Origin: Amoebophrya sp. A120
Lineage: Eukaryota > Sar > Dinophyceae > Syndiniales > Amoebophryaceae
Assembly: GCA_905178155.1 (NCBI GenBank)
Contig: CAJINV010000011.1
Coordinates: 1,509,216-1,573,215 of the forward strand
Direction: 5' to 3'
DNA length: 64,000 nt
The position numbers were made by a program, and so were the translations under genes. Shown here piece after piece: positions 53,453 to 62,717 of the stretch. The notes beneath the pieces were generated by a model that searched no databases, was not told the DNA's origin, and saw only the letters and a list, made by a program, of their open reading frames with translations. The first letter of the stretch is position 1, and each line of letters starts with the position of its first letter.

Positions 53453-56034
53453 AAGAGGCGGGCGAAGATGAGGATGAGGAAGCGAATAGGAGATTCTTTG
53501 ATGATAACTCCAGGAGCGAGTAGACTTGGAGTTGGACGACTTAGAGGCGGTGGAAGTGTCGACGAACAAAAATGGAGAAGGATGAAGAAATATATAAATC
53601 TGAAGATTGAGGTTCTTGATCCTGTCTTCACCTTCCGCCTCAACGTTCTTTTTTGACTTTTTACCAAACAAAACTGAAACTTGATACACCAGAGAATAGA
53701 GAAATTTCGGGTCTTTGAAACTACAGAACACAATTGGCATCGTTGCAGTGAGGAACAGGAACTACAAATGATCCTTATTTTACTTGTAACGCGGAACCGG
53801 AAGTAGCACCTACGCCTACCCGCCTAAGAAAAGTACATAATGCGGGGGAGTTTTTGGTAGCGGGCTTCGAGTCGCTGCCCATGCAGCGGCTGCGGAATGT
53901 CAATAGTTATAGTGTTCGACTACCACGAGGAAGACGGCCGGCGCACGTGCCTGAGGACAGAAAGCAAGCGCGCAAATTCTTATAGGGCTACGTCGATGAC
54001 AGGGGCGCGATTCAGCGGGGGCATATTTGTTCCGCAGCCGCTTCCCAGTGCGGGGGGCCGCGCTGTTATGGGTGTGGTTCCGATAGCGAAGCTGCTCGGG
54101 GGCCTTCCCCCGGATCGCAAAAAGGCTCCAGGCAAATCATGGCGCGCGTGGCGACGCTGACAGCGGCCCGCCCCGCGCGAAGCTGCGGAGCAGGAACAAG
54201 CGGCGGCGGCTTCGTTGCTGCGCAGCCCTCTCGTGCACCTCTTGCAGGGGCTTCCGGGGTTCCGGCGCATGTATCAGATAACTGAGGACCGAGCTGGCCC
54301 GCATGGTGGGGCACGCGTCGCGGTGATTGAAGGGCCCCGGGCTGCCCCTTTGTGTTTGTCGCGTCTTTCTTGGAGCTGGGCCACGAGCCGCGGTCTCGGC
54401 GTGATGTGAGATTGTTGCTGCGGGTTGTGGCAATCAATGGAATTGTAGCGAACTCGTCGCCGAAGGGGAAGCCGGCCGGCGCGCCCCGGGGGGGCGGTGA
54501 ATCGGCCGCGAGCGGGGTCGCGATTGCAGCAGGGCGTCCCCGAGCATGGTTGTCGCGCAGGCGCCCCGCGTGCCATGTGTTTGGCTTGGAGGCGTTTTAT
54601 GTTTGGGCGGGCGGTTTTGGGGGCGCACGCCCGCCGCTGCCGGGGCGGCCCCCCCTTCCTTCGGCAAGGGCACCGCCCCCATTTGCGCCAAGCATCATGA
54701 AGGCCCCTATCTGCTTCCAGAATTGTGGAGCCGATGCCCGGGCGAGTGTCTAACCTGTGAAAGCCTTGCGCCCTGGCTTTCCGGCGGGCCGGCGGCGGCG
54801 TTGTGCGTCGGGTTTGCCGGTTTGCCAGGGCTGCCGCGCGTCCCTCCTTCCGGGCGGCAAGGATGCCCTGGCCCTTGTGGTCGGCGGACGGGCGGCGCGT
54901 GTGAGAGACCGACGGGTGCCTGAGCGTCGCCGTCGAGTCCTTTAGGGGTTAGGCGCGTGCGGGAGTTTTGCAGGGGTCAGGCGTGTCGCCGCCTTTCTTG
55001 GTGGGCTCTGGGGCCTGCCATCTTGGGCCCCCCCCTACTTGTCGGCGCGCCGCCGCTACGCAGCGCCCGCCGCGCCGCCACGCCGGTCCGTCGGGCCAGC
55101 GTGTGGGCCGGCCGGCCGCTCGGTCGGTTGCTTCTGTCTCGCGGCCCCCGCCGTGCTCGGTGGGCGACTGTGTTGCCGGCCTTTCCTTTCGTTCATTCTT
55201 GCGCCGTGGAAATCCCGTTAAAGCAATACGTGGGGCCCGTGGCCAAGCAACGCCTTCGGCTTCGTACGCCCGGGGCGGCAAGCTTGGTTGGGGCGGCGCC
55301 CGCTGTCAGCCCCGTCTGCCGGCGGGCGTCTACCTCGGCTCTTTCGCGCGGGCGTGCCGGCCGTCGCTTCGCCGCGCAGGCAGGCGCCCGCGGCTTTTGA
55401 ACGGTGGGCGCCGCGCGACCGCTGGGGCCCGGCGGGCCGGCCCTTGCCGCGAAGCGCAAGCAGTGAGTCAATCTGTTGAAGTCTGTGATGATCTCGATTG
55501 TGTCGCGAAGTAATATTTTGCTTGTCTTGTGTAGCGGCCGGCCCCGGCCCGTGTGTCCTTGCGTTGGTGCTCTCATCAGAGATTTGTCTATCTGGCAGAA
55601 GAGGCGATAGAAGTGGGGCGCGTCCCGTATTTTTCCAATTGCGGGCCGTGTGTCTTCAGATGGTAGCTCCATTCCCGACAGTGACTTATTCTTGTAGCAG
55701 TAGGTCTAGGTGGTCGTAGGCATGGGATTGCTTGGTGCATGACATAGCTATCAAATTTTCATTTTACTTGCACGGCTCCGGATGATGAGACGCAGTTTCG
55801 TGATTGCATTGGTATTCCTGGTTGGACGAGTGGGAGCGTCTTGAGCGCTTTTTGTGGTGTCATTGGTACTACGTCATTATTCCGACGGCGACTTGCTTCT
55901 ACTAAGTGCGAGGCTCTTTTGTCCACCGCCCGTCTAACATTCTTGCTACGACATACCTGACGCTGTCAATTTTTTTCTCAGTATTTCTATTTCCCTTTGG
56001 CTCCGTGCCCGCGGCCCCAGCCCCATCGTTCAGG
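53453..56034. other. Intergenic region containing the second GC-rich island
   Basis: 2.6 kb. 53453-54130 is ordinary. About 54140-55560 is very GC-rich with overlapping composition-driven frames on both strands, like the island at 44185-45700. 55600-56034 returns to normal composition and should hold the promoter of the AFG1-like gene. No gene supported. Confidence 0.6.
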
Positions 56035-58903
56035 ATGCGCAAGGTCGCACAGAGATGCTGGACCCGAGGACAACGGGGCTCGACGTCATCTCTTCGCTTT
56101 CCTATCCCGCCCCAAGTTCATCTCGCCTGCCGCACACGGGGCCCCTTACTTACTCCGGGAGCTGCGCGACCTTTCTCAACGGCATCTTCGCGGCCGGCGT
56201 TCTCACCAGAGCATTCCTCTGCGCCTCAACCGAGAAAAACATCAGCTTCCAAGTTTTCCGGCCGATCCGACATTCTCGTTGAGCCAACCGACACTCCGCA
56301 CACACTTTACCAGAAGCTCGTCGACCGCGGGGAGCTCAAGACGGATGCGGAACAGGAAAAAACCGTGGAAATGCTTACAGCTATCTTCCACTCCGTTCTG
56401 GGCAGCAAGAAAGAATCTACTCCTGCTACTCCCCCTCGCGGCCTGTACATCTACGGTCCGGCTGGTTCCGGGAAGTCTCTCTGCATGGACCTGTTTCACC
56501 TTTGCATCTCGCAGCAGAGACCGAATACCGAACGAACCCACTTTCACGAGTTCGTGTACCGGCTGCACCGCAGGTTGAACGAATTGTCCAAGGGCGAAAA
56601 TATTAGCAACAGCTCATCAACAAGCACTTTCGCCGGCATCCCGAAACAAACTGACACTACGAGGCAGAGGATCGAGAGAGTCGCAAAGGAAGTCGCGGAG
56701 CACAGTGAGGGGTTGCTGTGTTTTGACGAGTTTGCGATTACCACGATCCAGGATTGTACGATGCTGTGTGTGTTGTTTCAGGAACTGTTCCGACAGAACG
56801 TGGTGTTCATCACGACGTCCAATCGGGCACCGCAAGATTTGTACGAGGACGGTTTGAACCGGCATTTGTACTTACCGGATTTCTTAAATTTATTGCACAC
56901 CAACTGCGACATCCGGTCAGTGGGGTTTGAAACCGGGATCGACTACCGACAGGCGGGTTATAATTCGTTAGGGCAAGAATTAGGCAGGCTGGTGGACGAG
57001 GAGGGGACAGGCGAGGGCGGTGATTCAGGCGCTTACGTGGTCCACGAGTTGTATTTTCCCGACCCGGAGGTTGCGGATGCAGGAGCAGGTGAAGGTGTGA
57101 ATATTAAACTACCAAACCGCGAGCAGGCTTTCGCCTGGGCCAGTTCAACATCTTCACTCGAGCCGATAGCGGACTTCGATTTATCATCTGCAGCAGCTTC
57201 CACGTCCTCGACGGTGACAGGAAGTTCCACCCCGATCCAGATCCCCATCAGTTATGGGCGAACCTTGGAGTGCAAAACCTCCGGTCCCGGCTGGGTCTTG
57301 TTCGATTTCCGCGAGCTTTTCGGCGGAACCGGTGGCGACACGGAGCGGAAGCTGAGTCCGCGTGACAGCAAAGAACGACCCCGACATTCCTCCACTGCCT
57401 ACGGGCACTACAGTGCGGACGATTTCAACGCGATCTGCCGCCAGTTCCACACGGTTTTGCTCGAAAATATTCCGAAATTAACCACGGAAGAACACAACGA
57501 GGCGAAGCGGTTCACGAATTTTCTCGACTGCGCGTACGAAAACCACTGTCGGTTGGTGTTGCTGAACATGCTATGCACTGCAAATATGTCTGGGTCTGGA
57601 AGATTGCAACTCGTCATGCTGTTTCTGGACCCCAAATAAAATTTGTATTGCGTGACCAGCAAGAGGGGTACAGTTTTTGGTACACGGACACGGCATTTCT
57701 CATGCGGAAGGTGCATCAGGAAGCCCTCTAAAAGTCTGCGATGCTAGTTCATGCATTACAGGCATCATGGGTCATGAGAAATATGCACGACAAATCTTGC
57801 ATTCTTCGTCTTCCAGACCCAGACACTTTTGCATTTGATACATGCACTGCGCAAAGGTTGCTGACGTTTTTCAGGAGCTGCGGTCCTTAGAGTCCTTGCG
57901 GATGGCGGACTTTGGACAGCACGAGATTCCGGCCGGCGCGGCAGATCAGGACACGACGAAAGACGCATCCGCGATTGTGCAGGCGATAAAAAAGCTGAAG
58001 GAGCGGAATGTCGGGCTCGAGCAACTCGAAAAGGATAAGGGGGAGACGGAGCCGCACGTTGAAAAATCGTCGGAGGATCAGCAGGTCACCAGTGGCGCTG
58101 GGTCAAGCACAGGTTTGTAGTTGATGGAGTACCTGCTTGATTTGAGAACGCGTAAAGGTCTTGCATTGACTTTGTTCTTTCTGCTTTTGGAGCATCTTGG
58201 AGGATGCGATAGTAGATACTGGTACTGCAGAGCCAGAACATAAAAAAGTTTCGCCACAAAAAAAACATTCAGGCTCACCACCTTCCCAACGAGGACCTTC
58301 GTCTCTGAAGAGCGACATGAAACACCCGATGAGCCTTTCAGATTTCGACCCCGAAAAGGATATGCAAATCTGGAAGCAGGACGCGCAGGGCATGCCGCAA
58401 GTCACCAAATCCTGGGATGAGCGACGCCGAGCGAGTCAGTTTCTCTGGGAAGCAGCGGATCCCACCGCGGAACAGCAGACTTTCAAAGGCGTGTTCGCCG
58501 CGGCAATTGCGTCGTTGCACGAGATAAGCGTTGCAAATATGTCTGGGTCTGGAACATGCCAACTTGCGATGCTGCATTTGCATTCCAAAAAAATCTGTAT
58601 TGCATGAGCAGCAAAAGGAGTCCGACTTTTGTTACGCGGAGAGGGCATTTGTCATGCGGGATAGGCATCAAGAAGCTGTCCTAACAAATCTGTGATGCTA
58701 GGGCATGCATCGCAGACAACATGGCTCATGCAAAACGTGCATGACAAGTGTTGCAACCTCCCAGACCCAGACCCAGACATATTTACGTTTTATACGAGAC
58801 GGGGTTTGCAGTGAAACGCGCGGTCTCCAGGTTGCACGAGATGCAGAGTCGGAGATACTTGGAGGTGTGGCAGGACAAGCGCGGGGGCGAGACGAAGAAG
58901 TAG
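56035..58903 (+). CDS. AFG1: AFG1-like mitochondrial AAA-type ATPase (AFG1L/LACE1, ZapE family)
   Basis: Exons 56035-57571, 57846-58084, 58203-58524 and 58800-58903, 733 residues. The second junction (GT-AG 58085-58202) is the least certain. The start ATG 56035 gives an Arg/Ser-rich mitochondrial presequence (MRKVAQRCWTRGQRGSTSSL). Walker A GPAGSGKS is at 141-148 and Walker B LLCFDEF at 227-233. TSNRAPQDLYEDGLNR and FLNLLHTNCDIRSV are family landmarks. The C-terminal helix FAVKRAVSRLHEMQSRRYLE matches the family's end and is interrupted by the introner at 58525-58794. AFG1 works at the inner membrane with mitochondrial proteases on respiratory-chain subunits. An additional ~190-residue linker lies before the last helix. 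Confidence 0.9.
57572..57840. mobile_element. Introner element 21, duplication CATGC
   Basis: 269 bp, TIR family II (TATGCACTGCAAATATGTC and CACTTTTGCATTTGATA, arms with GGGTCTGGAAG). CATGC at 57567-57571 and 57841-57845. Removal gives VLLNMHCAKVADVFQEL in frame. Confidence 0.9.
58525..58794. mobile_element. Introner element 22, duplication CGAGA
   Basis: 270 bp, TIR family II (TAAGCGTTGCAAATATGTC and GACATATTTACGTTTTATA). CGAGA at 58520-58524 and 58795-58799. One CCCAGA unit is tandemly repeated in the right arm. Removal rebuilds SLHETGFAVKRAVSRLHEMQ, the conserved AFG1 C-terminus. Confidence 0.95.
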
Positions 58904-59489
58904 GAGTTTTTATTAGTACCTAACAAGAAGAACATACACCTCAACGCAATCGCAATGTAGTATGTAGCAGCTCGAGCTCCTTGTTTCGTGTGCAGATAGT
59001 ACAGCTGTTGTATGATCGAAATTTTGCTGGCTCATTCTCATATTTGCCAGCGGGGGTTTCTTCATAGAGTATTTTGGAAAAAAATGCACGCACAAGGTTT
59101 TATGTGACCAGAATCCAAGTCGAGTTTCATGATTGTGCCGCGACTTGCGCATAGGGTTGCAGTTGCACCAACCACACCGAGCCAGACTTCCTTCATTGTC
59201 TTGTTCGTTTCTCGTTTTCATCGATTCTCGTTTTGAGAAATATCTTCGTGTTTTGCCACAGAAATAGATGTCCGCTGATCACTCTGTAGCCAGAGCGAGT
59301 AGCGTTTGAGAGCGTGAGAGCCGCATCGTGTTTGTGTCTGGACGTCGATTTCATCCTGTTTGATAGTTGGTTCTGTGGCAATTACTTAGCAGACATAAGA
59401 AGAAATAGAAAAAAATCTGTACCAAATGTAAACCCTCCGTGAATAAATTATAAACAGAAAATCCTCTCGGTCTCGAAAACAACCTCAAA
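58904..59489. other. Intergenic region
   Basis: 0.6 kb, AT-rich just before the next ATG. Nothing specific recognised. Confidence 0.5.
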
Positions 59490-61772
59490 ATGCCAGTGAC
59501 TTCTCCGAAGCACCAGGACAATGCGCGGTTCTATTCCGTGGAGCGCCGGATGGGCCGCATGTCCGACGACCGCGGATACGACAGGCAGCGGTTTGAAAAC
59601 TATTCCGCCTGGATCGACAACCAGACCAGGGCCATGCAAAAGTCCGAGGCGTTTTTTTTCGGGAGGCAGTCGAGTAAACCGCTGTACGGGTTCGAGGCGA
59701 AAAGACCGGTGATAGACAAACCAAGAGACGTCAAGACGTTTTACGTTCAGGTAAAGAATTAGTGTGTGAGATTACTATTTTCACTTGTTCATTTGTCACG
59801 AAGAAAATGAAAATCTATCACCGCCACCATGACCTGGAGCTGCAACTGCATCATTCGTAGACGTAAGTGGACCTAGTTCTCAAGTCTGAGCCAAACCATC
59901 TTCAACAACGTGTGGACAACTGTTGCGCATTCTATTCTACACCATTCTCAGGAACCAACCTTCACGTCGCAAACGGTGTGCGCGAGAAAATACGACCAGA
60001 ATTACAAGGTCGTGGAAGATCCGTTAGAAGACCTCCGTGCCGATCCCTACCACGAGCCGAACTTTCTTGCGGTTGGAGAAAAAGATCACTATGGAGATCA
60101 AAGGTACAGGGTGCTGCTTGAATTTGATTTGCCAGCGCATTTTTGTTTATCACACGTCTACGTGGCAGCTATCTCGCATGACGGAGTGTTGTCGTTGTGC
60201 TTTTCGTGCTGCAACGATCATCGCCGTATTCTATTCATCAATCAATGAAATTGATCGGAAACCACCACCACCAGGTCTGGTTCCCAACACCCAGAAAAGA
60301 ACCGACTACCCAAACTCTGGCGGCCAATGGACAAAGAGTTACGGAAAGCAGTGCCACAGGAGCTCGTCGATAGCTGGATGCGATCCATGGGTGGGGACAG
60401 CAGGAGAGTAGACCCGAAGGTATATTAGTAGAGATTGATGAGCTGCGTGCATCTTTTTGTAGACAATTTTATTTTGTCAGGAGAGACAACAGAGGCATGA
60501 CAAATGTGCTATTTCATCTTTTACTTTTTGCACGACCCGCATCACAAAAAAATCTCTTCCTTTCAGGATCCGACCTTCCAAGTGCTTTTCAAAAACGACA
60601 TTGACGTGGTAAAAAACTCTTCCGCGAAGGGAATCAAGGAACTGAACCTCGACTCCTCGGTCTTCCACCTACCCCACTACCTGGAAGAAGAGAAGAAGGA
60701 CCTCCCACCCCCGCCAGAACCCCCAGTAATCGGGGAGGACAGTCTGCTCCCGATCGAAAAAACGGGAAGAGTGTTCAAGAACCGGGAGGAAGCGCGGGTG
60801 TTAGTCAGACCGGATACGAGGTTTGAAGGGGAACTAGACCAGCTGGAACAACCGCCACTACCGGAAAGTCCGAAATCCCAGATGTCACCCCGCAACATCG
60901 GCCGGAAATTCGGCGACTCGCCCGTGCCGTCCGCCGCGACTGGTGCTGCGGCGGCCATGATGGACGAATTGCTGGGGAGGTCACCGGATGGAATAGCAAA
61001 GCCGTACACGCGGCCGGTGCAGGGCATTGTGCAGCCGGACAAGAGTCTGATGAACTTGTCCATGGAGGAGAGATTAGGGGAGTGGAAGGCGCTGAAGAAA
61101 CAGGACGCGCGGGGGAAAATATGACAGTGCACAACTCCCCCACCTTCCCCTCATTTGTTATGCAAAATCCCAAATCCAGTCGGTGCCTTGTGGCACTGCG
61201 TGCATGACAAATTCTGGAAGCCCAAACAGTACAACTAGATTAGGTGCGTAAATTATTTGTCATGCATGGGCTCCACGCGTGCGGGTGCTTGTATTGCTGT
61301 TCATGCCACACAAATGAGGGGGAGGGGGAGTTGTGCACTCTCATAGAAAATCCGGGGAGACGTGAAGGAGATTTTGAAGCAGTCGAGCATCCTGTTAAAA
61401 GTCCAGCAGCACCCGCCAGTGGTACCGAGAAAGATCTTCGTGTCCGCAGAAGACAGATACAACAATAACTGGGATCGGGACATGCACAGGGTCAGGATGC
61501 GTTATCCGGGAGGTACAATACTGTTCAGTGGATGTTAATTTTGGTTTTTTGTCTTTGTTTCGTCATGCGTGCGGAAGATCAATACGGATTGTCATTGTCA
61601 TTGTCCCGTATTACGCGTGTTTTCGTTGTGCATGAGCAATGTCAGGTTCCAGAATTATGATGAAATAGAAATCTTGCGTCGAAAACAACTACAGGCACGC
61701 GCGCCACCGAGGGCATGGCAGGGACTTGGGCCCCGGAAGGCGGGGGTATCGCTGCGTTGGCGCCGCCCGTGA
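59490..61772 (+). CDS. Conserved-looking protein of unknown function, six exons
   Basis: Exons 59490-59750, 59952-60103, 60275-60419, 60567-61119, 61351-61522 and 61646-61772, about 469 residues. The first three introns are textbook GT-AG with all phases consistent. The fourth interruption is the introner at 61120-61345. The last GT-AG junction is the least certain. Residues are charged and aromatic (RRMGRMSDDRGYDRQRFENY, KSEAFFFGRQSSKPLYGFE), with WMRSMGGDSRRVDPKDPTF bridging exons 3 and 4 and an RNNNWDRDMHRVRMRYPG-like stretch near the end. There is no signal peptide or transmembrane segment. No family recognised. Confidence 0.75.
61120..61345. mobile_element. Introner element 23, duplication GAAAA
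   Basis: 226 bp, TIR family IV (TATGACAGTGCACAACTCCC and GGGAGTTGTGCACTCTCATA). GAAAA at 61115-61119 and 61346-61350. Removal gives ARGKIRGDVKEILKQS in frame. Nearly the same arms as element 17, 20 kb away, so both are recent. Confidence 0.95.
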
Positions 61773-62717
61773 ACATGTCCGTCGCGTCCGCGGTCTACCG
61801 CGGTGGGAAGTAGGGGCGGGAGCGTGATGGTGGATCTTCACACGACCAGGAGGTTTGTGGATGAAGACAGGAGAATTTGTCATGAATTGAAAAATGATGA
61901 ACCCAAAGACAAGGCACAACCGAAGAACACCACCAGCTTTGCCAATCAACGTAACATTATGCAACGTATACCTTCCAGTTTCAACGTCGATTTGAGACTC
62001 TTAGAATTAAATGCTACCAATTTATTATATCGCAAAGTCAGCAAAAGATGAGAGATGTCTGAATGAATCAATAATGTGCTACATCAAAGAGGAGAGTTGT
62101 CGATAAAGCTGAATCGCTAACACAGACAGCGATTGCGATGAGCATCTACAAATGTACTTCTACAGAGAACTACCGTTTTCAAACTAAATGCTCCAAAACG
62201 AACTCTATTCTGGCTACTTGTACAATGATGTCAAGAATAAAAATGTATCATGGAACTTCTGTTGCTCGTTTGCTTTCTTGCAGCCTGTGCCCCTGTGCAC
62301 GAGCACGACTTATTTTCCACGACTGTCGAGAATTATGATCATGATGTTGTTCTTGTTCTTCTAGATGTTGTCACAATTTTTCGTGCGATTTTTACTCATG
62401 AATCTGTCCGCGCTCATCTCTGAAAAGTACTGTGCCGTCGTGTTTGGTGAACTTTTAGTATAGTACGAGGAGCGAGGGAAAGAAGCAAGACTCACGACGT
62501 GCCTACGCACGTGGCCAAAGGGATGAAAAGGAGACAAAATCGCGCAGAGCTGTCAAAACTTTGCGTTGTTGAGTGGTCAAAAACTGAAATTGATGATTCA
62601 AACAAAGGCCAAAGAAATAAATCTGAAGTCGAACAACAAAGGGGGCTGCAGTATTAAGAGAAGCTGCAACTAACTGGTGCTGTAGACGAGATCTTCTGCA
62701 GAGCATCAACGTACTAA
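61773..62717. other. Intergenic region
   Basis: 0.9 kb without a supportable gene or repeat. It precedes the last gene of the window. Confidence 0.5.

Noticed and set aside
12252-61345. Introners as a CRISPR-like or regularly spaced repeat array
   Set aside because: Spacing is irregular, each copy is a complete inverted-repeat element with its own flanking duplication, and all lie within genes.
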